Shown here: positions 1-7,457 of the stretch, in pieces
Layout of the letters: each line of letters starts with the position of its first letter
Numbering within the stretch: the first letter of the stretch is position 1
Assembly (NCBI GenBank): GCA_965661115.1
Contig: CBFICO010000074.1
Span: 1-11,874 of the forward strand
Length of the DNA: 11,874 bases
Reading direction: 5' to 3'
From: UBA6770 sp965661115
GTDB taxonomy: Bacteria > Bacteroidota > Bacteroidia > Flavobacteriales_G > Salibacteraceae
Made by a program: the position numbers and the translations under genes
The notes under the pieces: model-generated
Told to the model about the DNA's origin: nothing
The model's database searches: none
The model's input: only the letters and a program-made list of their open reading frames with translations

Positions 1-655
1 TATCTAGGATTTGCTTAAAATCTGCTAGGGTTTTTCCTTCAAGCTTATCAATTTCATACTGATCGTTTTCGTTTAGAATTCGTTTTGAAAATCTAAAAAA
101 ATGGTCTTTTACGTTCCAGCTTTTATCTTCTTCTAGTTGATCCACTAAAAAGCTCGATAGCCAATCAGAAAGTAGCTCATCAGTTTCCGCTTCTTCAATT
201 ACTATATCTACTGCGCCTTCCAGCAGTTCAAGTTCATCTAACTCAACTTCTGCAGTTGCCGATAAACCCATATCTAACGCAAAAGTTTGGATTAGTCGAT
301 AGTTAAATTTATCGATGGTGCTCACCGAAAAACTACTGTAATTATAGAGGATGTATTCAAGAAGCGATTTTGCTCTTTGCTTTAATTCTTGTTCGGATAG
401 ATTTAGTTTTTTAGAGTTGAGCAATTCTTGAAAAAGTGCTAATTCTTTGCCATTAATTTCTTCATTGCTAAAGGCGTGCAGGCTGGTTAAAATCCGATCT
501 TTCATTTCTTGGGCGGCCTTGTTGGTGAAGGTGAGTGCCAAAATATGCCTTATACTACTTGGGTTAGAGTAGGTGAGTGCAAGGCTAAGAAAGTCTTTTA
601 CTAGGGTGAATGTTTTACCCGAACCGGCAGAAGATCTATAGACTGAAAGACTCAT
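1..655 (-). CDS. UvrD/AddA-type helicase, N-terminal part (cut by window edge)
   Basis: This is the first 218 codons of a superfamily 1 DNA helicase that continues beyond base 1. Translation from the ATG at 655-653 gives a Walker A motif almost at the N-terminus (SAGSGKT, residues 9-15). A motif Ia-like segment follows (ALTFTNKAAQEM, residues 40-51), then FSVSTIDKF at 109-117, which matches the TxHxF-type helicase segment with Asp in place of His. No stop interrupts the frame. An ATP-binding site this close to the start, with no preceding domain, fits the AddA/RecB-like helicase-nucleases used for double-strand break repair; whether a nuclease domain follows lies outside the window. The gene diverges from the outer-membrane protein gene, with 73 bases between them. 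A weak -7-like box (TATCTTAG, about 680-687 on this strand, one mismatch) lies in that gap. The family is fairly certain; the exact subfamily is inferred. Confidence 0.88.
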   Translation of the reverse strand, partial: MSLSVYRSSAGSGKTFTLVKDFLSLALTYSNPSSIRHILALTFTNKAAQEMKDRILTSLHAFSNEEINGKELALFQELLNSKKLNLSEQELKQRAKSLLEYILYNYSSFSVSTIDKFNYRLIQTFALDMGLSATAEVELDELELLEGAVDIVIEEAETDELLSDWLSSFLVDQLEEDKSWNVKDHFFRFSKRILNENDQYEIDKLEGKTLADFKQILD

Positions 656-728
656 TTATTGTGGATAATTGACCGATTGCTAAGATAGCATTTATGGCGT
701 TTTAAAATGAGTATTTTCGCTTGAACTG

Positions 729-1472
729 ATGAAATATTTATTCTCAATTATAACGCTAATTGTGGCCACAATTTCCCTACAGGGTCAAGGGGCTTTAACC
801 ACCTTTGGTGTTACGTTCAAACCAATGATTTCGGGTGGGTTTATTAACGAGTCGGACGAAATACAAACTCAAAACGGAGTGGAATATTCAATTCCCAAAG
901 AGTTCGGATATAATTTAGGAATGGTTATCCGTAAAGGCTTTAACGAGACTTTTAGTATAGAAACCGGCATTACATACACTCAGCGGAATTTCTCTATAGT
1001 AGTAAACGAAAAAGCGAGAGATTATGCTTACGAGCAGCAGTTTGGTGTTGTTGGGTACGAGTTGCCTGTTCTAGGATTGGTGTACATACAACTAGATAAG
1101 CGCATTTTTATGGACGCCTCTTTTGGAGGTGGAGTTGATTTGTTTCCGAGCGATGTGGCTACTTTTTCTGAGAATAATCAAGTAGTGTTGGAGGGCAGAA
1201 GAAACCGTTGGGGAATTGCGTTTTTATCTGCAAATATTGGCTGGGAGTGCAGAACAAAGAAGTCTGGGATTATATACTTGGGAGGAACCTTCCATCGTCC
1301 ATTTGCGCCTATTTATGGGTTTTTAATGGAGTACGATTATGACGCACAAGACCAAAGTGTAGTTCCAATTAGAATGTTAGAAGTAATTAATGGAAACTAT
1401 CTTACGTTAGATTTACGCTACTTTTTTCACGAAGAGCCAGAGCAAAAAGTAAAAAAGAAAAAGAAAAATTAA
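729..1472 (+). CDS. Small outer-membrane beta-barrel protein with lysine tail
   Basis: This encodes a 247-residue exported protein, probably an outer-membrane beta-barrel of the PorT/OMP_b-brl type. Residues 1-20 form a signal peptide with a Lys near the start and a hydrophobic IITLIVATI core. The mature part shows repeated alternating polar and hydrophobic strands rich in Gly and aromatic residues, for example around 60-70, 75-90, 105-120, 125-135, 160-175, 180-190 and 222-233. The last strand, YLTLDLRYFF, looks like a barrel-closing strand. It is followed by an unusual charged tail ending in a run of five lysines and Asn. No Cys follows the signal peptide, so it is not a lipoprotein. The start is an ATG, with a -7-like box (TATTTTCG, 712-719, one mismatch) close upstream. 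The stop overlaps the trkH stop by four bases. The specific role is unknown, and a soluble periplasmic beta-protein cannot be excluded. Confidence 0.72.
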   Translation: MKYLFSIITLIVATISLQGQGALTTFGVTFKPMISGGFINESDEIQTQNGVEYSIPKEFGYNLGMVIRKGFNETFSIETGITYTQRNFSIVVNEKARDYAYEQQFGVVGYELPVLGLVYIQLDKRIFMDASFGGGVDLFPSDVATFSENNQVVLEGRRNRWGIAFLSANIGWECRTKKSGIIYLGGTFHRPFAPIYGFLMEYDYDAQDQSVVPIRMLEVINGNYLTLDLRYFFHEEPEQKVKKKKKN

Positions 1473-2944
1473 GTCTTTCTCCAGAAGAATGGAGTAAGCA
1501 AAACCAATACCGTAAACAATTCGAGTCTTCCTAAAAGCATTAGAAACGATAAGAACCATTTGCCAATGGCTGGAATACTAGCGTAACTATCCACCGGGCC
1601 AACATCTCCTAACCCGGGTCCAATATTTCCAATACAGGCAATAGATGCTCCAATTGCAGTTTTAAAATCTAAACCTAGGCTCGCCATGAACACGGCACCA
1701 AATATGAAAATGATAATGTAAAGCAAGAAAAAGGATAACACATTGAAAACAATGTCACTGCTCACGGCCTTGTTGTTGAGCTTAACCGGGATAATCGCAG
1801 ATGGGTGAATTAGTTTTTTAAGCTCTAGAATACTGTTTTTGAGAATGATTAGATGTCGGACAACTTTTACACCTCCAGACGTACTACCGGCCGAAGCACC
1901 CATAAACATTAACCAAAAGAAAATGACTGTAACCACGGGCGTCCAAGTTGTGTAATCTGCTGTAACAAAACCTGTACTCGTGCCAATAGCCAGTACCATA
2001 AAGAAACCTTCTGTAATTGCAGTTGAAACGCTGTAGTCGTTAAGTAAGTATATTAATGTAGAAACCAGAATTGAACTTCCAATTGCAGCAAAGCTGTAGT
2101 ACTTAAATTCCTCGTTGTTTATCAAGCGTTTAAAGTTGCCTTTCAGAGCAAAGTAGGTAACCGTAAAGTTTACTCCCGCTACAAACATAAAAACGGAGAT
2201 TACCCAATGAATATAAAACGAGTCGTAGTGAGCTATGCTGGCATTTTTAGTACTAAAACCTCCGGTAGAAATAGTTGACATAGCATGATTTAGTGCATCA
2301 AAAAAGGTCATACCGCCAAAAATGAGTAAGACAGTTTCAAGACCTGTGAGCATTACATAAATTGCCCAAAGTCTTTTAGCTGTTTCTTTAATTCTGGGGT
2401 GTAATTTATCGGCACTTGGGCCTGGAGATTCGGCAACAAAAAGCTGCATACCGCCAATTCCTAAAATTGGTAAGATGGCAATGGTAAGGACGATAATACC
2501 CATACCTCCAATCCAATGAGTTATGCTTCGCCAAAACAGAATTGATTTTGGAAGTGTTTCAATTTCGTTTAAAATAGTAGCTCCAGTTGTGGTGTAACCC
2601 GAAATAGTTTCAAAAAAAGCATCGGTAAATGTTGGAATATAACCCGATATATAAAAGGGTAAGCAACCGGTGAAAGCGAGCATCAGCCAACCTAGTGTAA
2701 CTATTAGATACCCCTCTCTTTTTTTAAGTGTTTTCTCGTGTTTTCTGGATATGTATAGTAGAAAAGCCCCTAAGCCAAAACATACTAAACCCGATTTAAA
2801 AAAGGAATAGATTATCGTTTCGTTGTATATGATTGAAACAGGTACACACAAGAGCATAAACAGGCCATTTATGGCCGCGAGTAGCCCGAGTACATTGAGG
2901 ATAATGCCCCAATTGAGTAATGTGTTATTTGAAAAAAGCCTCAA
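1469..2944 (-). CDS. trkH: Trk/Ktr-type potassium uptake channel subunit
   Basis: This 491-residue inner-membrane protein is the K+-translocating subunit of a Trk system. The four selectivity-filter loops of the SKT fold are visible: TTTGAT (118-123), STGGFST (226-232), TSTGFVT (322-328) and CIGNIGPG (437-444). Hydrophobic helices flank each loop. GRLE at 472-475 is typical of the last part of TrkH. The length matches the family (about 480-500). The start is a TTG at 2944-2942, inside the end of trkA with a 20-base overlap. It is the only ATG, GTG or TTG between an in-frame stop nine bases upstream and Met30, which would remove the first helix. A purine-rich AAAGAAAG precedes it. The overlap with trkA implies translational coupling of pore and regulator. 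The gene converges on the outer-membrane protein gene, with no visible terminator between them. Confidence 0.95.
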   Translation of the reverse strand: MRLFSNNTLLNWGIILNVLGLLAAINGLFMLLCVPVSIIYNETIIYSFFKSGLVCFGLGAFLLYISRKHEKTLKKREGYLIVTLGWLMLAFTGCLPFYISGYIPTFTDAFFETISGYTTTGATILNEIETLPKSILFWRSITHWIGGMGIIVLTIAILPILGIGGMQLFVAESPGPSADKLHPRIKETAKRLWAIYVMLTGLETVLLIFGGMTFFDALNHAMSTISTGGFSTKNASIAHYDSFYIHWVISVFMFVAGVNFTVTYFALKGNFKRLINNEEFKYYSFAAIGSSILVSTLIYLLNDYSVSTAITEGFFMVLAIGTSTGFVTADYTTWTPVVTVIFFWLMFMGASAGSTSGGVKVVRHLIILKNSILELKKLIHPSAIIPVKLNNKAVSSDIVFNVLSFFLLYIIIFIFGAVFMASLGLDFKTAIGASIACIGNIGPGLGDVGPVDSYASIPAIGKWFLSFLMLLGRLELFTVLVLLTPFFWRKT

Positions 2945-4265
2945 CTTTCTTTACGGATCCGGGTAGGCAAAAAACAATTAATTTATCGTGTGGTTCAGCT
3001 TTAAAATCTCCCATGGTAATTAAGGTTGAGCCATTGCGCACAGCACCACCAATTACAGCAGTTTTTGGGAAATTCAGTTCCCTAATTGGCTTCTTTGTGA
3101 TTTTGGAGCCGGGCATTACTTCGTAATCGTAAATCTCAGCATTTAAGCCGCGCAACATCGTTGAGCTGATAACATTTCCTTTTCTAACATGCTGAAAAAT
3201 ACTACTTGCTGCAATGATTTTTTTATTGATAAAAACATCAATCCCTACCGTTTTGGAAAGATGGATATACTCCATATTTTCAACCAAGGCAATGGTTTTA
3301 GGAACACCGTGAGCTTTAGCCACTAGGCAACTCATAATATTGGTTTCGCTATTACCAGTCACGGCTATAAACACGCCCATTTGCTCAATATTTTCCTCTT
3401 CAAGTAATTCTACGTCTCTACAATCGCCGTTAATTACCAAAACATTTTTTAGATGATCAGCTAATTCGAATGCTTTCTCTTTGTTTTGCTCAACTAGTTT
3501 TACGTTGTGATCTTTTGAAAGTGCTCTTGCGGTTTTTTCTCCTATTTTACTACCTCCAAGAATCATTACGTTTTTAAACGAAACGTTTTTGTTACCAGTA
3601 AGATTTAGAACTGGCTGAATTCCTTCTTTTTGAGCGATAAAATAGCAATCGTCTCCTTTTTTTATCAAAGTGTCACCGCGTGGAATTATGGTTTCGCCAT
3701 TTCGGTATAACGCAACTGCCATAAAGTTGAGACTCGGATTTAAGTCCGCCGCTTCTCGTATAGTTTTTTCAATTATTGGAGCGTTATCGCCTAAGTGAAT
3801 TCCAATCAGATTTAGCTTTCCTTTTTCAAATTGGAAGGCATCGGTAAAGGCTGATTGTTTAACTAAGAACTCTATTTCATCAACTGCTAGTTTTTCAGGA
3901 GAGATAAGGGAATCAATCCCCAAACTATCAAACTTAAGTTTATCGTAGTTTCTAATTAGCTCGGTATTGGCAATTCGCGAGATGGTTTTCTTAGCGCCTA
4001 ATCGTTTCCCTAAAATAGAAACGGTAATGTTAGTGGTTTCAGAATCGGTGGCAGCTATTAATAAGTCGGCGTCTTTTACACCGGCTTCTTCTAAGGCACT
4101 TACCGAAGTGGCATCACCTCTGTAGATTAGAACATCTGTATGCGACTCGGCGTACTTTAAACGTTGTTTGTTCAAGTCCATTAGAATTATATCTAATGAC
4201 TCATTTGCTAGTAATTTGGCCAAATGAACACCAACTTCACCTGCACCCGCAATAATAATTTTCAT
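2925..4265 (-). CDS. trkA: Trk potassium uptake regulator with two RCK units
   Basis: This 446-residue cytosolic protein is the nucleotide-binding gating subunit of the Trk K+ uptake system. It contains two tandem RCK units. The first has a Rossmann motif GAGEVG at 7-12 and an acidic residue (D30) at the end of the second strand, followed by an RCK_C domain at about 140-222. The second has GGSKIG at 237-242 with E259 at the equivalent acidic position, followed by RCK_C at about 366-446. The length and double-unit layout match classical TrkA rather than single-unit KtrA. The acidic residues fit NAD(H)-type binding, though ATP/ADP control is also known in the family. The ATG at 4265-4263 starts directly on the first beta strand. 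A perfect -7 box lies 23 bases upstream, and trkH overlaps its 3' end, so trkA-trkH is one unit. Confidence 0.96.
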   Translation of the reverse strand: MKIIIAGAGEVGVHLAKLLANESLDIILMDLNKQRLKYAESHTDVLIYRGDATSVSALEEAGVKDADLLIAATDSETTNITVSILGKRLGAKKTISRIANTELIRNYDKLKFDSLGIDSLISPEKLAVDEIEFLVKQSAFTDAFQFEKGKLNLIGIHLGDNAPIIEKTIREAADLNPSLNFMAVALYRNGETIIPRGDTLIKKGDDCYFIAQKEGIQPVLNLTGNKNVSFKNVMILGGSKIGEKTARALSKDHNVKLVEQNKEKAFELADHLKNVLVINGDCRDVELLEEENIEQMGVFIAVTGNSETNIMSCLVAKAHGVPKTIALVENMEYIHLSKTVGIDVFINKKIIAASSIFQHVRKGNVISSTMLRGLNAEIYDYEVMPGSKITKKPIRELNFPKTAVIGGAVRNGSTLITMGDFKAEPHDKLIVFCLPGSVKKVEAFFK

Positions 4266-4287
4266 TCAGCTAATTCGAATTCGGCTG

Positions 4288-4295
4288 CAAATTTA
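4288..4295 (-). promoter_or_regulatory. Bacteroidota -7 promoter box of trkA-trkH
   Basis: The minus strand reads TAAATTTGC here, an exact fit to the Bacteroidota -7 consensus TAnnTTTG followed by a pyrimidine. It would place transcription start about 15 bases before the trkA ATG. No good -33 TTTG is seen at the usual distance; a TTTG lies too far upstream, about 31 bases away. The 84-base gap between the carbonic anhydrase stop and trkA supports a separate promoter. Confidence 0.5.
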
Positions 4296-4349
4296 CGTGC
4301 TTTGCTTTGATGGTATTGGTAAAAAACAAATAGATTTTCCATAATTGGA

Positions 4350-4913
4350 TTAATTGAAATCTACTTTTCCTCCATTAAGATTGTAGAAGGCGGTTACAAT
4401 TTCAACGCCCTCATTTTTAACTGCATTTTTAATGATGTCAGAGCAATTAACTAAAGCTTCTGATTGGTTTTTAGCGTTAATGCGCACTACATCATTAACA
4501 TCACCTGAATCGCAGGTATCAACTGCTGGCTCAATAAATTTTAATAAGTGATTTAAGTTTGGGCCATTGTCCCCGCCAGCAATAGCCGCTCCACATGCAC
4601 CGCAAGATTCATGGCCTAGAACTACAATCAAGTTAGAACCTAAGTGTGCAACAGCATATTCAATTGACGCAGTAGAAGAAGGGTTTGCAATATTTCCTGC
4701 AACACGAATCACGAAAATATCGCCAATGCCTTGGTCAAAAACTAACTCTGGCACAACGCGACTATCGGCGCAGCTTAAAATGATTGCAAACGGCGCTTGA
4801 CCAACTGTTTGACTTTGTCTTCTTGCTGAATCTGAATGATTGTGTTGTAATTGATCTGAAATATACCTATTATTTCCTTCTTTTAGGAGTTGTAAAGCGT
4901 CTTGTGCATTCAT
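4350..4913 (-). CDS. Beta-class carbonic anhydrase
   Basis: This 187-residue enzyme reversibly hydrates CO2 to bicarbonate in the cytoplasm. The beta-class zinc site is complete: Cys48 in CADSR with the Asp50-Arg52 dyad, then His101 and Cys104 in HESCGAC. The protein starts with a typical helix (residues 4-13, then NNRYI) and ends in YNLNGGKVDFN, the usual last strand of bacterial beta-carbonic anhydrases. At 187 residues it is slightly shorter than many relatives (about 200-220), with a compact loop around 110-140. There is no signal peptide. The ATG at 4913-4911 gives the expected N-terminus. It lies between the terminator of the upstream T9SS gene and the trkA promoter, so it may be monocistronic. 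No clear -7 box was found before it. A role in supplying bicarbonate or in pH balance is inferred from the family. Confidence 0.95.
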   Translation of the reverse strand: MNAQDALQLLKEGNNRYISDQLQHNHSDSARRQSQTVGQAPFAIILSCADSRVVPELVFDQGIGDIFVIRVAGNIANPSSTASIEYAVAHLGSNLIVVLGHESCGACGAAIAGGDNGPNLNHLLKFIEPAVDTCDSGDVNDVVRINAKNQSEALVNCSDIIKNAVKNEGVEIVTAFYNLNGGKVDFN

Positions 4914-4948
4914 GTTTTAGTAGAAAGTATTGTTGGGTACAAAATAAA

Positions 4949-4974
4949 AAAAGCCTCAGAACTTTGAGGCTTTT
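4949..4974 (-). terminator. Intrinsic terminator of the downstream T9SS gene
   Basis: GCCTCA at 4953-4958 pairs with TGAGGC at 4965-4970 across a six-base loop, and flanking A4 and T4 runs extend the stem. On the minus strand it is followed by a long T-rich tract. It begins 22 bases after the stop of the T9SS-secreted protein gene and so isolates it from carbonic anhydrase. The A runs on the other side could let it work in both directions. Confidence 0.85.
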
Positions 4975-4996
4975 CTATATCTTATTTATTAAGGAG

Positions 4997-6265
4997 TTAC
5001 TTTACGAACTTGTAAGCAGCTTCATCAATAGTAATGATGTAGGTTCCAGCGTTTAACTGATCAACATTTACTTGACCACTTTCGGCACTGATAGTTTCAG
5101 TGAGCACTATTTTACCAAAGATGTCCATTACATTCATTATAGAAGTTAACCCTGGTTTTTTGTTTAGGGTAAAGTGAATGTTGTCATTCGCATAGAAAAT
5201 AACATTGTCAATTCCATCAAAACTTGAAATTGAAGCAGGAGCTTCTGTCAATACTTCAAAATCGTTGCCAGAAGTAGCTTCTTGGTTATAAGCCATTACT
5301 TTAACTTTACCCGTGGTTGCACCAGTAGGAACAGTAGCAGTTATAGACGATGATGTAGAAGACTTAATTGTTGCAGCGGTGCCATTAAAGGTAACGGAAT
5401 TTTCGCTTGCAGTGCTAGAGAAACCTGCACCATTAATGGTAACGTCACTTCCCACCAATCCTTTTGCTGGTGAAAGAGAAGAAATTGAAAGTACCTCATG
5501 TACTGTAAATGAAATGCATGTTTGGTTGTTAGAATTATCTGCATCATTACTTAAATTGGATGCTCCGCAAACATCATATGTTCCAGCAGAACTTGGTTGA
5601 ACTGTAATAAGATTAGCAGGAATATTTCCATTAACCGTTCCTCCAGGTGGAATAGCTCTAGTTATTGGTAGACTTAAATTAGAAGAAGTTCCGTTAATTG
5701 AAAAACTAATAGGAATAGGTGAAGTTGCGAATGGCACGGTACCATTGTTTCTGATTCTTAATAAAACTCCACTTACCGTAGTATTGGTTAATAAGGTATC
5801 CCCATTGCTAACAGCTGGGCTTGTTACTGCCAGTGAGTCAACTGATAAGTCCGGTAAAACAATAGTAAATGTAGAACAGGATTCGTCGTTTGTGGTATCA
5901 CTATCTGTTTTACCCACGATTCTAGAGGTTTTAACACAAACTGCGTTTGAACCAGCTGGTAAAGTTGAAAAGTTTAGATTCAAGGCCAAAATAACCGAAT
6001 CGCCTGTGGCATAACCTCGTGCAGGTGTACCTGCATTAGATGTAAGTACCGTTCCGTTAACCGAAATCCCAATTTTTATAGAGTCTGAAGGGGCTAAAGA
6101 GTCGCCATAATTCATTAAGGTCATTCGCACTGTGGTTAAGCCCGCATTGATAGAACTTCCATTTGCTGGAGTTAGAATGTTTTTAATACCTACATCATAA
6201 GTTTGAGCAAATGCACCGGTTATACCCATGACAAGTGCGCCTAGTAGAAACGTAATTTTTTTCAT
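4997..6265 (-). CDS. T9SS-secreted protein: two CARDB-like domains, IPT/TIG domain, sorting domain
   Basis: This is a 422-residue cell-surface or secreted protein of unknown function. Residues 1-21 are a signal peptide ending AFAQ. Two beta-rich CARDB-like repeats follow (about 22-136 and 138-256). Each ends in an Asp/Asn-rich stretch and a Cys, giving Cys pairs 110/130 and 233/250 that could be disulphides. Next come an IPT/TIG immunoglobulin-like domain (about 260-339, with VTINGAGF and ITATVPTGATTGKVKV) and a type A T9SS C-terminal domain (about 348-422, with MDIFGKIV, LNAGTYIITID and the final YKFVK). The family implies Sec export and then T9SS passage across the outer membrane. The ATG at 6265 is chosen because the signal peptide begins there; the open frame extends to 6343, but only through leader DNA. 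It is a paralogue of its upstream neighbour, with one extra repeat. Confidence 0.88.
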   Translation of the reverse strand: MKKITFLLGALVMGITGAFAQTYDVGIKNILTPANGSSINAGLTTVRMTLMNYGDSLAPSDSIKIGISVNGTVLTSNAGTPARGYATGDSVILALNLNFSTLPAGSNAVCVKTSRIVGKTDSDTTNDESCSTFTIVLPDLSVDSLAVTSPAVSNGDTLLTNTTVSGVLLRIRNNGTVPFATSPIPISFSINGTSSNLSLPITRAIPPGGTVNGNIPANLITVQPSSAGTYDVCGASNLSNDADNSNNQTCISFTVHEVLSISSLSPAKGLVGSDVTINGAGFSSTASENSVTFNGTAATIKSSTSSSITATVPTGATTGKVKVMAYNQEATSGNDFEVLTEAPASISSFDGIDNVIFYANDNIHFTLNKKPGLTSIMNVMDIFGKIVLTETISAESGQVNVDQLNAGTYIITIDEAAYKFVK

Positions 6266-6293
6266 GTTTTTCTTTAAAGTTTTGTAATGCCCA

Positions 6294-6326
6294 TATAACC
6301 AATGAGAGTAGTAATGGTTGGTTATA
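6294..6326 (-). repeat. Perfect 9-bp inverted repeat in the leader of the second T9SS gene
   Basis: TATAACCAA at 6294-6302 and TTGGTTATA at 6318-6326 are exact inverted copies separated by 15 bases. The element lies 28 bases before the ATG at 6265 and about 18 bases beyond the upstream gene's terminator. It could be an operator for a dimeric regulator or a hairpin in the mRNA leader. The symmetry is seen directly; the role is inferred. Confidence 0.6.
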
Positions 6327-6327
6327 G

Positions 6328-6339
6328 ATATAGCTATAT
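6328..6339. repeat. 12-bp AT-rich palindrome next to the inverted repeat
   Basis: ATATAGCTATAT is a perfect palindrome that starts one base after the neighbouring 9-bp inverted repeat and ends four bases before the terminator stem. Short AT palindromes occur by chance, but the location in a 78-base leader already holding a longer inverted repeat makes a regulatory site possible. Confidence 0.35.
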
Positions 6340-6343
6340 ACAT

Positions 6344-6385
6344 AAAAAGCCACTCAGACTTGATGAGCGGTCTGAGTGGCTTTTT
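6344..6385 (-). terminator. Strong intrinsic terminator of the upstream T9SS gene
   Basis: The 16 bases 6344-6359 (AAAAAGCCACTCAGAC) are exactly complementary to 6370-6385, leaving a ten-base loop. The core is GC-rich and the minus-strand side ends in a T run. It lies 18 bases after the stop of the T9SS gene at 6404-7369. This makes the two paralogous genes separate transcription units. The symmetry would also permit termination in the other direction. Confidence 0.92.
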
Positions 6386-6403
6386 AAATTTTATTGCAGG
6401 AGG

Positions 6404-7369
6404 TTATTTGGAAAACTTCAAATACTCCTGTCCGTAAGTTGCAATATAAACACCCTCATGAAGGTGTGATAAATCAATACTAACAACCTCATTTAACGTT
6501 AAGTCAGCCTCAATGTGGACAACTTTTCCCGTTAAATCAATAATTGAAATTGACCTGTTTTGAGTTCCAGTGTTTAACATTAACTGATTGTTTTTTATCC
6601 CTATAAATGCTGAGATGTTTTTTAGTTCTGAAATTGAGGTTGGAAAAACTGGTGCACCATCAGCACCAAGTACCGTAAAATCTTCTGTGCTTGTTCCTGT
6701 CAATCCTGCTGATTCTACTGTAATTTTACCAGAAACTCCAGTTGCAGGTACCGTAGCGACAATTTGAGTAGCAGAAGCAGTTTTTATAGTAGCTGTTTCG
6801 CCTCCAAATTTTACCACGTTGCTAGCAACCCCAGCGCCAAAATATGAACCGTTTATAGTAACGTCAACTCCAGCTTTTCCTTCAAGTGGAGTAAAGTTTT
6901 TTACAGTTATTACTCGATCCCATACGGTGTATGTTGCACAAGCAGTATCGTTGGATGTGCTTCCGCCTAATCCGCCTTTAGACCAGAATATTGGCCAGGC
7001 ACACACTTCAATATTAGCGGCCGAAGTATTAAAAACTTGACTCTTATTAATTATCATTTCTTTTCTACTGAAACTACCTGATCCAGCTGGTAGGTTTTTC
7101 CCTGGTTCAGCCCCATAGCTTCCTGCTGGTAAACCTGCTACCGAAACCCCAAATGCAATTGAATCTGTGGTAGAGACTACGCCACCTGCGGCATTGTAAA
7201 ATAACACTCCTAGACGAACAGTATCACCAGTAATTACTGTGTCGTTTTCAATTTTAGCCCAACCAGTATCCACTTTTGAACGAATGATTATTTCTTCTAC
7301 AGAAAAGTCTTGTGCAATTGCACCCATTGATAAAAGAGCAATAGCAAGTAATGAATAAAGTTTTTTCAT
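6404..7369 (-). CDS. T9SS-secreted protein: one CARDB-like domain, IPT/TIG domain, sorting domain
   Basis: This 321-residue exported protein has an unknown function. Residues 1-20 form a signal peptide ending AIAQ. A beta-rich CARDB-like domain (about 21-149) carries Cys123 and Cys144 and ends with SNDTACATYTV, the same pattern as the repeats in the next gene. An IPT/TIG domain follows (about 154-234; GVDVTINGSYFG, then IVATVPATGVSGKITV). A type A T9SS C-terminal sorting domain closes it (about 246-321; IDLTGKVV, LHEGVYIATYG and the final LKFSK). The ATG at 7369-7367 leads straight into the signal peptide, and a perfect -7 box lies 23 bases upstream. The domain order equals that of the following gene minus one N-terminal repeat, so the two are tandem paralogues. 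Ligand or polymer binding on the surface is possible from the domain types but not shown. Confidence 0.87.
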   Translation of the reverse strand: MKKLYSLLAIALLSMGAIAQDFSVEEIIIRSKVDTGWAKIENDTVITGDTVRLGVLFYNAAGGVVSTTDSIAFGVSVAGLPAGSYGAEPGKNLPAGSGSFSRKEMIINKSQVFNTSAANIEVCAWPIFWSKGGLGGSTSNDTACATYTVWDRVITVKNFTPLEGKAGVDVTINGSYFGAGVASNVVKFGGETATIKTASATQIVATVPATGVSGKITVESAGLTGTSTEDFTVLGADGAPVFPTSISELKNISAFIGIKNNQLMLNTGTQNRSISIIDLTGKVVHIEADLTLNEVVSIDLSHLHEGVYIATYGQEYLKFSK

Positions 7370-7392
7370 TTTAAATAGTTTTTGAGTTTATC

Positions 7393-7400
7393 CAAATGTA
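7393..7400 (-). promoter_or_regulatory. Bacteroidota -7 promoter box of the first T9SS gene
   Basis: The minus strand reads TACATTTG, an exact match to TAnnTTTG, 23 bases before the ATG at 7369. A TTG-containing -33 candidate lies about 25 bases further upstream, longer than usual. There is no clear terminator between the K+ channel stop (7458) and this box, so read-through from the channel gene is also possible. Confidence 0.5.
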
Positions 7401-7457
7401 AAGAGAAAGTTAATTGGATGAACAGCAATGGTTTACTCTAAGGTAAAATTTATAAAG

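Noticed and set aside
2920..3126. Plus-strand open frame opposite trkA
   Set aside because: It is antisense to a strongly supported gene, has no family resemblance and no start context.
4567..5056. Two plus-strand open frames opposite carbonic anhydrase and the T9SS terminator
   Set aside because: They are shadows of real minus-strand genes; the second runs through a terminator hairpin and encodes low-complexity sequence.
6266..6343. 26-residue extension of the second T9SS protein
   Set aside because: It would place polar, aromatic residues before a textbook signal peptide and reads through palindromic leader DNA.
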